Shown: positions 1 through 9,320 of the stretch, in pieces | Numbering within the stretch: the first letter of the stretch is position 1 | Layout: every line of letters starts with the position of its first letter | NCBI GenBank assembly: GCA_035772405.1 | Contig: JAYKKM010000501.1 | Coordinates: 1,416,001-1,480,000, forward strand | Length of the DNA: 64,000 bases | Source: Chrysogorgia sp. JL179-B06 | Lineage: Eukaryota; Cnidaria; Anthozoa; Scleralcyonacea; Chrysogorgiidae | Direction: 5' to 3' | The notes under the pieces: generated by a model | Told to the model about the DNA's origin: nothing | The model's database searches: none | Seen by the model: only the letters and a program-made list of their open reading frames with translations | Position numbers and translations under genes: made by a program

Positions 1-35
1 GGGAGAATAAAATAAAGAGCATCACGGAAAGTCTT

Positions 36-203
36 TGCCGTTGCTTGCAGCTTAACAAGAGCCTCTACCTTGAGATCCTAACCAGCCTTAATACTGCCGA
101 GTTCCTGCAACCTATGAAACGGAAACGGCTTATAGCGAGACGTGGTCGGCCAGAGGTAATTTATTCGGACAACGGTTCAACCTTCGTTAAGGCGGCAAAA
201 TAG
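36..203 (+). pseudogene. BEL/Pao-type integrase core fragment
   Basis: The plus-strand frame ending at the TAG at 201-203 reads a short integrase piece with the motif RRGRPEVIYSDNGSTF, which is the form this core motif takes in BEL/Pao retrotransposon integrases (the D of SDNG is the second catalytic acid). The frame stops right after KAAK, and from about position 205 the sequence switches to an unrelated gypsy-type integrase on the other strand. It is therefore a truncated fossil. The left end lies at or beyond the window edge. Family assignment rests on motif memory only. Confidence 0.6.
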
Positions 204-204
204 C

Positions 205-820
205 TTCGGAGAAACTGTGTAAAACCTGTGGTTTCATGGATTGAGGTGTTGTATGCTAGCATCAGTTGTTTCAAATGATCGTCCCATTCATTTCCAGACT
301 CTGAAACGTGCTTCGATATCATATCCTTTAGGGTGCGGTTGAACCTTTCCACTTGCCACTTGCCTGTTGGGGATGATATGGCAATGTCCTAGTCTTCCTG
401 ATGCCAACTGCATCGTTGAGTTCCTTCACCATCTTACTTTCAAATTGCTTACCTTGATCTGAATGCAGTGATGAATTCATCGAGTGATGAACTCTTTGAA
501 GATCTATGCGACAGATGTAGCCTCTTGGTCTGGATGGGCATAGAGATCTACACACTTAGTAAAATAATCTTGGACGACCAGTATGTAACTGTTCCCTCGT
601 TTAGATCTTGGCATTTTGGTTAAGTCAGCCACCAACTCCCTAGGTGTGTTGACAATGATGGGCTGTAGTGGGGATGTTTCGGCGGCATCTTTCTAGTGGC
701 ACAAGATGGACAACGATCACACCACTGTTTAGCATCCCTGTAGAATCCTGGCCAGTAGATCACCAAAATCACCAAAGTGACCTGCCAGCATCCCAGAGTA
801 ACTCTCAGTAACTCTCCCAC
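205..820 (-). pseudogene. Ty3/gypsy integrase, decayed
   Basis: Three minus-strand frames give, in order, an H2C2 zinc-binding region (WPGFYRDAKQWCDRCPSCA, about 785-690), the integrase core with LHSDQGKQFES (about 470-440), and the part after the catalytic Glu, MERFNRTLKDM (about 352-320), ending at a Thr-rich ETTGFT stretch near 205. That is the usual order of a Ty3/gypsy integrase. The pieces lie in different frames and internal sequence is missing, so it is a broken copy. No LTR, protease or RT was found next to it. Its downstream end abuts the BEL/Pao fragment. Confidence 0.75.
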
Positions 821-1189
821 AATTTCGGGGACTATAGCAGGAGGGATAACTTGGTGATAATGTCCACTTTGCTGACATCTGCCAAGAAGACCTTTACTAC
901 CAGTTCATGGTACTTATGCCAAAATATTGGTATTCTGTACCCTTTTTGTTTGATTGCCTCGTACGAAGGTAGAGTTCTTTTAGTTATCCACTGCAGCTAC
1001 ACCCGGGCCTACCTGGGCCTGTGTCAGTGGGCGCTGATGAGTAATATGTCGAAGCGCAATGTCAGCAAGGCAGTTGTCATTGTTTTTCACTGGTTTTTGT
1101 TGTTAAAACTGCCCAAAAATGCAGGAAATATAATTTCTGTGGCTTAAAAAATTTTCGGGGCGAGCATGTTCACACCCCAGATGTTTCTC
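821..1189. other. No recognised gene
   Basis: An open plus-strand frame (851-1147) is rich in hydrophobic residues but shows no motif I know and no splice context. It may be decayed upstream sequence of the polymerase fragment that follows. Confidence 0.3.
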
Positions 1190-1789
1190 GCATGTTTGGC
1201 ACTCTGAACTGCCACTACCAACTGGGCATACTTCAAAATTGGTGCCAATAAATACTGTTCGTATCCACTGGGCCAACCTGAGATCATCACAGAGAACTTT
1301 GGTAATATCACGCAGTATTTTGGTTTGGTCAAATGTACCGTTCTACCCCCACGTCAACTTTTCCACACTGTCCTCCCGTATTAAGCTCATGGAAAACTTA
1401 TGTTCCCATTGTGCCAACTTTGTGCTGATGGCTTGAATTAAGAACCATGCGACCATACAGATCAAGAGCGTGTAATTCAGGGAACCTGGGTAACGAATGA
1501 GTTACAGAAAGCGTTGGAGAAAGGTTATCGTTTGATCGGCGTTCACGAAGTGTGGCACTTCCCCCAACAGAGCACCGAGCTCTTCAGTGATTATATCGAC
1601 ACATTTTAAAAGATCAAACAGGAATCCAGTGGTTTTTCCGAGGGCTGTGACACCGAGGAAAAGAAACAGCAATACATCGACGAGTACTATCAATGCGAAG
1701 GTATTCTGATGGATCGGAGCAAAATAGAGAAGAATCCCGGCCTACGTGCTCTGGCAAAGGTGATGTTAAACTCGTTTTGGGGTAAGTAA
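1190..1789 (+). pseudogene. DNA polymerase type B fragment (Polinton/Maverick or linear-plasmid type)
   Basis: A plus-strand reading with in-frame stops (near 1380, 1440 and 1609) carries blocks found in order in protein-primed family B polymerases: a GQPEIITENFG block, a LPPRQLFH block, a KLMFPLC block with paired cysteines, a TDQER..QGTWVT block, and finally the fingers motif NSFWGK. The palm motif A normally just before the first block is not recognisable. The last codons run straight into GGTAAGTA, a strong splice donor at about 1785-1792, so the gene appears to have had introns. Such polymerases occur in Polintons and related virus-like elements and in linear plasmids. The copy is inactive as it stands. 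Confidence 0.7.
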
Positions 1790-1835
1790 AAGTAAACGCA
1801 AACGTTATGAATAAGAAAGGGAAGATTAATTTATT

Positions 1836-1862
1836 ATGGGTACCGCGGTCAGCGGTACCCAT
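1836..1862. repeat. Perfect 11-bp inverted repeat, 5-bp loop
   Basis: ATGGGTACCGC at 1836-1846 and its exact reverse complement at 1852-1862 enclose ggtca. It is GC-rich in an AT-rich setting and lies between the polymerase fragment and the TTAA element. Function unknown. Confidence 0.8.
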
Positions 1863-2014
1863 ATAGTCACGGCGTTGAGGTGGCAAGGTAGGGAGGTATT
1901 TAGGGGTTCAACATCGAAAAACTGCGCAACTCAGATACTCATTCGTAATTCATCGGAAAATGTCGTCCCATTGATCATCGAAACAAACTATACGGTAGAA
2001 AATATCGAAAAATC

Positions 2015-3022
2015 TTAAAGAATGAGTATCAACCGTTATGCATTGCGCACTTGGAGGCCATTTTAGGGCAACCCGAAAATGGCGACTTTCTTTAACAAAG
2101 TGGGAATGCGAAGTCATCCGTAAATATTCAAGTCATTGTCTATATGAATTATTAAATTTTTAGTTTTTCCTGCAAATTGAATAATTGAATATGTAATTAT
2201 TGCCATATTAGCAACATCGTTGGACTGTATGCCGTTAAAATTTCCCCTGAACATGTGTGTATTACCTGGTGCGTCGCCTCCAAAGCGCGGTAGGCCTGAA
2301 AGGAATGAAGGAATTAAACAAATTAAGCTAAGAGATCACGTATATGACATGTGGATTACCAAAAGAGATCGACTTGGGTTTTCCACCATGACCCACAGTG
2401 AATTTGCTGAATATTTATTAAATAATCACGAAGAACGACATCAAAGCCAAAATCAAGTTATACGGCAGTTATAAGGATAGAAAGGTTATATAATCCAGGT
2501 GCACTCAATGGGTGCTTGAAATGATAAGTGATAACGTGTCTATCATTTATATCCGAAAATTAGCAAATACAACTATAAAATATACGGTAGAATGTTTACT
2601 TGAAATAAACGTGTATTTACCGTAATCTGTTGCCTTGCTTCGCACCTTCGCCAACAGCGATTTGATGCCGTTCAAAAGCATTTCTTCCAGCAATTGCATC
2701 TCCGCTGGTTGCCTGTTCTTCTTGGGTCCTGTTTTTACATGCTGCTTTTTTATATCCGCATGAACATCTCACTGGGATTCTTCTTGCGGTGGCGGTGGTT
2801 GTTGGCAAACTGGTGATCCGTAAACGTTTAGATTATCTTCTGGGCCATAGCGCAACACAGTTAAATCTGGGTCCGAATCAGACAGTGAAAATTTTAAAGC
2901 TAAATACTATGATTATGTTTGAAGTTTGGTGAAATGAAACCAAGGTAAAACATGCGTAGAATTTCCGTATGTAAACATAAACACAAGCGCGTAATGCATA
3001 ACGGTTGATACTCATTCTTTAA
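2015..3022. mobile_element. 1-kb DNA transposon with TTAA target duplication and ~38-bp TIRs
   Basis: TTAA at 2015-2018 and at 3019-3022 flank inverted repeats that begin AGAATGAGTATCAACCGTTA (2019 onwards, and 3018 backwards). The arms match over about 38 bp with a few differences. TTAA duplications are the mark of piggyBac-type elements, but the ends do not start with the usual CCY triplet, so family placement is open. The interior holds one small open frame (2220-2474, +) and a minus-strand Cys-containing frame (2617-2808) that I do not rely on. No transposase was recognised, so it is probably non-autonomous or carries only a cargo remnant. Confidence 0.7.
2220..2474 (+). CDS. Small basic protein with AT-hook-like KRGRP, inside the TTAA element
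   Basis: The frame opens with TTG; the first ATG downstream is at about 2229. It encodes a KRGRP AT-hook-like motif around residue 22 followed by a charged helical region containing HSEFAEYLLNNH. A KRGRP plus 'S-EFA-LL' arrangement is familiar to me from uncharacterised multi-copy proteins of cnidarians and fishes, where it usually forms the N-terminal part of a longer product. Here it ends in a stop at 2474, so it is either a truncated exon or a short cargo protein. It lies wholly between the element's inverted repeats. No function is assigned. Confidence 0.35.
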   Translation: MDCMPLKFPLNMCVLPGASPPKRGRPERNEGIKQIKLRDHVYDMWITKRDRLGFSTMTHSEFAEYLLNNHEERHQSQNQVIRQL

Positions 3023-3086
3023 CTTGTCGACAAGTTCAACGTACAAAGGTCGTGTCGTTTAAGTTGGCAATGCTCGTGATCTAATT

Positions 3087-3173
3087 CGTGGTGTCTTCTG
3101 ATCGAGTGCGTTTTAATTTTGGCTTAATAATTCGGTCTTCCTCGTGGCGTGTGTCTTCTGATCGAGTGCGTTT
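3087..3173. repeat. Two direct copies of a ~27-bp unit, 60 bp apart
   Basis: GTGTCTTCTGATCGAGTGCG occurs at 3091-3110 and 3151-3170 with matching flanks on both sides. Purpose unknown. Confidence 0.8.
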
Positions 3174-3691
3174 GGCTTGTGTAGTTTACATTGAAGGTAT
3201 TAAGTTGTATCTTTCTCGTTTTCACTTATTTACTGTACTAGGTATTTCTTTGATCATAAAATTATGTGCTTAATAGCTTCGCTCCTCAAATTCAAATGTT
3301 ATACAGTATATCCATCTGACAGTTTCAGGTGAGGAAGTCAGTCTAAATTTGGCGACAATTATTATTTTTTATTTATTTCGTCCCATGCATTTGAACTATT
3401 TACATAATGCTGGTATACAGTGTATAGCAAATCATTGACTGCTATAATTTTTGCATAAGGTAAACATATTTATGCGCTAATTGCATGAATGGCTTGAACA
3501 ATATTTTGTTACATGGGAATTGTTTGTATGGTTGCATTAAAGTCATTAAAGGTTCTGTAAATAAAGATGTTTTGTTGTTAACTGATGTTCCTGTCATGGT
3601 ATCAATAAATGAACTTATAGTGAACAATTAGCTGGAGAAATTGCATTTACAAATTTATTTTTTGGTTTAGAAACCTACTATGAATATTTAA

Positions 3692-3805
3692 CACTTAATA
3701 TTTACTGGGACCGAGGGAAACAGTATGTGGTCCCAGTATGAAAGACCGTCGATGAAAGCAGTATGTCAAAACATACTGCTTTCCCAATGTCCCAGTAAAT
3801 AAGTG
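3692..3805. repeat. Short palindromic MITE-like foldback with internal perfect hairpin
   Basis: An outer inverted repeat (3692-3710 against 3790-3805, both containing the TTTACTGGGA motif) encloses a perfect 13-bp hairpin: 3754-3766 pairs with 3771-3783 around a CAAA loop. It ends exactly where the next MITE begins. Confidence 0.7.
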
Positions 3806-4095
3806 CTTTATTATCATACCAAGTGTCAAAGAAAAAACAAAACGTAAAGACATGAAATATTTTATTCTTCAAACATTAAACTAAATATAATTAAGGCGAA
3901 GGAGAGTTCATTCCAAAGGTTGCATTTTCACGTGGTATTTCACATGATTTTTTCATTATTGATGGTCGACAACATATTATTACCTTCTCAGAGCTATTGC
4001 AGGGGAAACAGCTAAATTTTGTCATTTTCATGTGATATACTCTCGACTAATAACACTAGAAAAAGGGAACTTTGACACTTGGTATATAATAATGC
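3805..4095. mobile_element. MITE, 291 bp, ~26-bp TIRs
   Basis: The left end (3805-3831) and right end (4070-4095) are inverted copies sharing the core ATACCAAGTGTCAAAG plus an outer GC.TTATTAT segment. No coding capacity. No convincing target duplication was seen. Confidence 0.65.
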
Positions 4096-4151
4096 TTGTT
4101 AACAATTGATTGTAACAGTGTTTCACTGTTCGCAGTGTCAGAAAATACTTT

Positions 4152-4848
4152 ATCATTGTATTTGAAAGAACACGAAAAATAATGAAATATAGCTTTTACA
4201 TGACCTTATGTCGTTCTTGAGTTACATTTCATGTAACTTGAGATATGACGTCATAAGATGGACACAGCATTACATCAAAACTCAAAAACAGGCTTATCTT
4301 TGGATTGGTTTGACTAAATTGGCTCAAACCATACAGACTTACTGAGTCAACAAGACTCAGCATTGAGATTGTTGTTATTAGGTTCCCATGGTAACAGATT
4401 CATTCCCAGGCCACTTTGTAAAGAAACAACATGTTGTACTTTTCGTCATTGCAGTTACTTTTTTATTGTTTTAAACAGTATTGTCACATTGGAAATCATT
4501 GAAAAAGGATGTCAACTTCCTAAAACTCGATAAGTTGCTGTAAACGTGGTCGAAAACAAATAATTCATAAAGGAAGAGAGTAATCTGGAAACTCTGTTAC
4601 CATAGCAACCACATTAGAACCATGACAATGTTTAGTTTTCTTGATTGAGTTAGTCAGCAAGGTTTGAATCTCTTTAGTCAAACCAGTCTGAAGATATGCC
4701 TGATTTTCAGTTTTGGTGTAATGCTGTGTCCATCTTGTGATGTCACAGCTCAAATTATATAAAGCGTAATAATTCAAGAACGGAATAACATATGAAAAGC
4801 ATCTAAAAGCCATTTTTCATTATTATAAGTGTTCTTTCAAGTACAATA
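4152..4848. mobile_element. Foldback element with ~290-bp imperfect inverted arms
   Basis: The left arm (about 4152-4445) and the right arm (about 4560-4848) match in inverted orientation. Shared blocks include TTGAAAGAACAC, GATGGACACAGCATTACA, TGGTTTGACTAAA and ATGGTAACAGA. About 110 bp of unmatched sequence separates the arms. No transposase is present. A minus-strand open frame at 4565-4813 lies inside the right arm and is treated as chance. Confidence 0.6.
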
Positions 4849-5012
4849 AAAAACTGGGGCGAATTTTCATTTCATAGACACTTTAAAGGCACCACATGAA
4901 TATAATGATAAATAGCCTCCATGACAATAATACTAATATTTCAGTTAGTATCACAGATTTGGATTTTTCTTTGGTTACTAATTTCGTAATATTTGTAAAT
5001 AATTGTAAATAG

Positions 5013-5350
5013 TTTGAAATATACACACAAAAAAAACAACAGACGTTTTACGGCCGTTTTCCCCGCTTACGCAGGGGTTGGCCGGTGGTTCCCCACGACA
5101 GTTTTTTTTTATGATCGGATGCCCTTCCTGACACCAACCTTTTCTGTTAGGGGAGGACCCTTAGCCTTTGTCTCAAGAGACCAACCTACAAGGCAGCAGG
5201 TGGATTTTGAATCAGAGTTGCCTTCTCCTAGCCTTTGCCTAAAGAGGCATTGCCCTGCAAGCCAGCAGGTGGATGCAGTTTAATGTCATACCAGGACACA
5301 TGTCATACCCAGGACACATGTCATATACACACATTTGAAATATACACACA
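5013..5350 (-). mobile_element. 5'-truncated non-LTR/SINE-like insertion with 17-bp target duplication
   Basis: The direct repeat TTTGAAATATACACACA at 5013-5029 and 5334-5350 flanks a 304-bp insert (5030-5333). Read on the minus strand, the insert ends in GGCCAACCCCTGCGTAAGCG, then an AAAACGTCTGTTG segment and a T-rich run. The same 3' segment ends the plus-strand RT element at 7217. The insert is thus a truncated copy, or a SINE that borrowed that tail. It contains two related internal segments (each with CACCTGCTG) and ends with a duplicated GACATGTGTCCTGG stretch. Confidence 0.75.
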
Positions 5351-5361
5351 TTTGAAAATAT

Positions 5362-5628
5362 TTAATTGAATAAGTCAATGTCTAATAATTCAATAATTTC
5401 GTCAATTTCCTGTTGTCCGAGTCCTTGCGGCTGCGTTTGGTGTTCTTGCAGATGTGGTTGGTGTTCTTGCAGTAGAGATTCCCCTTTGCACTGCTGCCAT
5501 ACCTCTGGATACCTCTCCAACATGAATTTTTTAAATTTTATAGAGTCCTGACTATCCCGTTTGACTTTTTCTCGGTACCTTCTAGCACGCTCAGCTTCTG
5601 CAGATAATTGTTGATTTCTCTCAGCCAT
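5362..5628 (-). CDS. Small Gln-rich helical protein, 88 aa, function unknown
   Basis: ATG at 5628 to a stop by 5362. Residues 10-40 form a charged helix with RRYREKVKRDSQ and MLERYPEVWQQ. Residues 55-75 are Gln- and His-rich with repeated LQEHQ units, and the end is acidic (DEIIELLDIDLF). The helical motif resembles the short 'RRYREKLK.DP' stretches seen at the N-termini of uncharacterised mobile-element ORFs in cnidarians; this is recollection and not a domain call. Upstream of the ATG lies unique-looking sequence with no obvious promoter. It could be a first exon, but no strong splice donor is visible before the stop. Confidence 0.35.
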   Translation of the reverse strand: MAERNQQLSAEAERARRYREKVKRDSQDSIKFKKFMLERYPEVWQQCKGESLLQEHQPHLQEHQTQPQGLGQQEIDEIIELLDIDLFN

Positions 5629-5933
5629 TGCAGTCCTGAATGTTTATGGGAGTGCGTGTTCGAACTGTACTTATTATACCTATGCGTGATGTGCGTTTCT
5701 TGGCATCCGATTGGGTCTATTATGAAAAATGGCGCCAATTTTAAAAATACTTCAGCGTGACGAACGGAAGTGTGTTGAACTAATATTTTACTAAGGGATT
5801 ATCTGAGGGTGGGTGGGTATCAAGTCGTATTTATGAAACGGGACGCCAGAGCCTAGGAATTTCCCTCCACGGGACTTTGTCGAAAAAAATTATATTTAGT
5901 TTCGAGTTCAAATGCAACCTTTCATTTGTTATC

Positions 5934-6028
5934 ATGCCTCGAATGTGTAAGGACTGCCCTATCTGTGGTAAGCAAGGTTTGCTTAAATTATCTAACCATT
6001 TGGGTGATTTCCACCAGTTATCTTCGAA
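5934..6028 (+). CDS. Partial exon: small zinc-finger N-terminus (CPICGKQ..LSNHL..H)
   Basis: From the ATG at 5934 the frame encodes MPRMCKDCPICGKQGLLKL and then SNHLGDFHQLSS. Two Cys and two His are spaced like a C2H2/C2HC finger. Motifs of this type begin many uncharacterised transposon ORFs in cnidarians. At about 6027 the frame runs without a stop into the reverse transcriptase fragment, so a retroelement insertion has fused to it. Whether the fused 117-aa frame is ever expressed is unknown. Confidence 0.35.
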
Positions 6029-7217
6029 AGATCTGGAGAAAGCATTTGACAGAATTCCCAGGGAGGTGGTTAGGTGGGCGTTGAGAAAGCTGGGGGTTGA
6101 AGAATGGTTGGTGAAAGCAGTGATGACAATGTATGAGAAAGCAATAACTGTGGTGAGAACAAAGCATGGGAATAGTGAAGAGTTTGAGGTGAGGGTTGGG
6201 GTCCATCAGGGGTCGGTCCTATATGCGTGATGGAGGCGCTGACGCAAGAAGTTAGAGGGTATGCCATGGGAGTTGTTGTATGCCGATGATCTGGTTTTGA
6301 TGGCTGAGAGCATTGAGGAGCTTAAGGAGAAAGTGATGCGATGGAAAGAATGCATGGAGGCAAAGGGTTTGAAGATGAACACTGGTAAGAGTGTCAAGGA
6401 AGAATAGTGGTCATGTTGAAAAGTTAGGGAAGTGGCCGTGTAGTATATGTGGGAAGGGTGTTGGAAATAATTCTATTCGATGCACAGGCTGTAGTGGATG
6501 GGTACACAAGCGGTGCTCAGGCGTGAAGGGCTCACTGGCTAGAGTTGTGGATACGTTTGTTTGTAAGGTGTGTGAAAGAGCAGAGGATCGTAGATGAGAG
6601 CATGGATCTGGGCAATGGGGTGCATTTAGAGAATGTTAAAAAGTTTTGTTACCTGGGGGATATGCTGAATGGGGGTGGAGGAGAAAATTCATCATCTGTG
6701 GCAAGGGTACGTTGTGCATGGGGAAAGTTTAAAGAGCTCTCTGGGATCCTGACAAGGAAGGAAGTGTTGCTAAAGCTGAAGGTGTATGTGGCCTGTGTGA
6801 GGAGTGCTATGGTGTATGGAAGTGAGACGTGGGCCATGACTGTGGAGCTGAATAATAGACTGGAGAGGACAGAGATATGGATGGTGCGGTGCGGTGGATG
6901 TGTGGCGTATCGCTGAGGGATAGAGTGTCTAGTGAGGAGCTGAGGGAAAGAATGGGTATTGAATCGGTGTCTGACGTGGTAAAGAGGAGCCGATTAAGGG
7001 GGCTGGGACATGGCTGCGGAAAGATGATGGTGACTGGGTGAAGAGGTGTATGTCACTTGAGGTTGATGCCAGGTAGTGGAGAGGGATATGAGAGAGAGTG
7101 GGCTGAAGAGGGAAGATAACACATGATCGTGGAAAGTGGAGGAAACTGTCGTGGTGAACCACCGGCCAACCCCTGCGTAAGCGGGGGAAACGGCCGTAAA
7201 ACGTCTGTTGTTGTTGT
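6027..7217 (+). pseudogene. Non-LTR retrotransposon 3' half: RT palm, zinc finger, RT thumb, 3' tail
   Basis: The copy starts mid-RT with DLEKAFDRIPREVVRWALRK (about 6030-6090), followed by the palm motif YADDLVLMAES (about 6280-6315). Frame changes follow, then a Cys-rich segment WPCSICGKGVGNNSI..C..CSGWVHKRC (about 6430-6520), and then the thumb and C-terminal region with FCYLGDML and MVYGSETWAM (about 6640-6840), decaying to an end at the (GTT)n tail at 7217. The zinc finger between palm and thumb is an unusual domain order that I recall from RTE-like elements of marine invertebrates. The 5' end is truncated and there are several frameshifts. The 3' tail matches, in inverted orientation, the insert at 5030-5110. 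Confidence 0.75.
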
Positions 7218-7439
7218 ATAGACAACCTTTAATTATTTAATGCAAGCAAAAACATTTCCTGTGGATCTCAATCAATCTTCAAAATCGCCAAAATAGCGTT
7301 ACGCCGCATAAGTTGTTCAGTTAAGCCATGTATTCGTTACAATTAACACATCCTTTTGGACTCCTTGTCTCGGGTGGAACTAAAACAGGGAAGATAGATC
7401 AGGTTATGATAGATCCTATGGAACGCCATGTGTCCAAAA

Positions 7440-7860
7440 TTTATTTAACGTTTATTATATGATATAATGAATTAAAATGTCATATATAAATAATTGATAA
7501 ACGAAGCTATTGTTTGATATAATGTAGATTAACTTTAGCATTATATCATATAATGAATTTCCGCTACAGTCATGATATGATATCATTATTTAAAAAATCA
7601 TTATTTAAGAAATCATTATTTAAAACCATGAGAGTGTGTGTAATTCCTGATATCATATAATGTTTACGTTACACTATGATTTCAAATAACGACGTTTCAG
7701 TTCATTCATGATTTGATATAATGCAAAAGAACTTCACATTATATCATATCATGAATTCCGCCGAAAAGTCTTTATTTGATATAATGTAAAAGAACTTTGC
7801 ATTATATCATATCATGAATTCCGCCGAAAAGTCTTTATTTGATATAATGCAATAGCGTAG
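7440..7860. repeat. AT-rich palindromic satellite (TTTGATATAATG / CATTATATCAT)
   Basis: Short blocks reading TTTGATATAATG and CATTATATCATATCATG alternate so that each pair can form a hairpin. The last copies (about 7711-7855) are in tandem with a period near 62 bp and share GAATTCCGCCGAAAAGTC. Earlier copies are more scattered. The array ends about 100 bp before the left end of the large integrase/HECT element. Confidence 0.75.
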
Positions 7861-7963
7861 TGCGCCATCTGTCCAAAAATTCAAAACTGTCCAAAAATCA
7901 ATTAGTGCCGGAGTAATAGCTTCTGGTCTCGACTTCCGGTTCATGGGAGGCGGCAAAATTATC

Positions 7964-8307
7964 TTCTGTGACCTTTTGGCCTCGCTTTTGGCCTCGCTTT
8001 TGGCGGATTCAATATGGCGAGTGGTTTGGAAGAGTCGATATCCCGAGCTGTTCAAGGGGCAATTAGATCCGTATTGTCAGAAACATCAAGCCAGTCATCC
8101 AACGTGCCGACTAGCACGTCGACTTCAAGCTCAACCGTAAATTATGAGGTGAGTTTAATATTGTTATTCATTTTATATTTTCATATGATGACTTGCTATA
8201 GCCACAATCTCGTTCCCACTTAGTCTTCCCACGACTAGGAACGAGATTGCTATAGCGATAAAGATATTAAACTTTGTCTTTATGAATATTTATGAATCTT
8301 TATTTTG
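7964..8307. repeat. Left terminal inverted repeat with exon 1
   Basis: It matches 25120-25425 in inverted orientation from TTCTGTGACCTTTTGGC through exon 1 to the intronic TTTATGAATCTTTATTTT. The left copy has an extra tandem CTCGCTTTTGGC near 7980-8005. The first-exon proteins differ at only two of 45 residues. Confidence 0.8.
8211..8249. repeat. Hairpin in intron 1, present in both TIRs
   Basis: AATCTCGTTCC and GGAACGAGATT form arms around a loop. The right TIR has the same arms at 25182-25206 with a shorter loop, so the hairpin is a shared trait of both ends and its loop has changed. Confidence 0.75.
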
Positions 8308-8381
8308 CATAAAGTTTGTGGGAAGTAGCAGAGAACGGCTTGAGCACTCCACACAAATATCCCCATCGAGCTCAACCGTCA

Positions 8382-9320
8382 ACCAGGTGCGTGTCAGGGT
8401 TGTAGTACACACATCGTATATATATTTATTATATAGTAGGAAATACACAATATCTTCGCTAGTGAAGATATCCATCACGTGTTTAATCGAATTAAACTTT
8501 TATCGTGATGTTTCTATAATATAATAAAAAGAAAATTATAAAGTATTGCTAATTCCCCCACCCCGGGCTGGTGCCATGGATATTTTTGGTTTTTTGACCT
8601 TCATTTGTGACTTTAAGTCTTCATTTTTTGAGACCAAGGGAAAATATTTTTCTATACACACCGACCAAAAACCGTGAATAACATATTAATTTCTGATCAT
8701 GGTTATGTTGTGACATGTTTTCGCCCATTGATTTTCCACAAATTTGTGGCATTTGGATAATGAAATGGCTCCTTCGTAATAATAATAATATTTATACAAT
8801 TACAGGTGCTTAATGCACTGATCCTGTTTATCGTGTAATCACTTTTCCTCTGAATCTATTTTCCTCAGTGCCAAGTAAAATAGTTCATTCAATCAACAGT
8901 ACATTCTTAATTGTAAAAAATATCACTTTCAGACCGTGGTTAGATATCATAAAAACTGCCCGCTCACGTAGCCAATCAAATTGCAGCATTGGCTTAGATT
9001 TCACCCGCTCAGCTCATGATTAACAAAAAAATAAATCTACAGTAAGTTATTTCTTCTGTTTTAAAGTTCACTCATGAGTTATGTGTTTGTAGAGAAAGCT
9101 TCAATGTTTCTTATATTGCAAAAATTCAATTTTTGTGTCTGTTCTGTGACGTCATTTTCCCGCCATAAACCGTTAAAAACAAAAACATACGATTTTTTGT
9201 TAATTAGAGACTAAATAATGCATAAGCATTCAGATTTTGGTTGACTGTAACCTCTGCACAGTGTTTCAAAGTATAAAAAGACCAACAATCAGAAACAGAT
9301 TGTTTTTGATCATTTTTCAG
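8382..9320. other. Intronic AT-rich sequence of integrase 1
   Basis: No coding frame or repeat was recognised beyond a small AAT run near 8780. It lies between the candidate second and third exons. Confidence 0.4.

Noticed and set aside
851..1147. 98-codon plus-strand open frame
   Set aside because: Hydrophobic low-information peptide with no motif; the region lies between decayed element pieces.
5014..5283. 89-codon plus-strand open frame
   Set aside because: It is the reverse complement of the truncated retro-insert bracketed by the 17-bp duplication.
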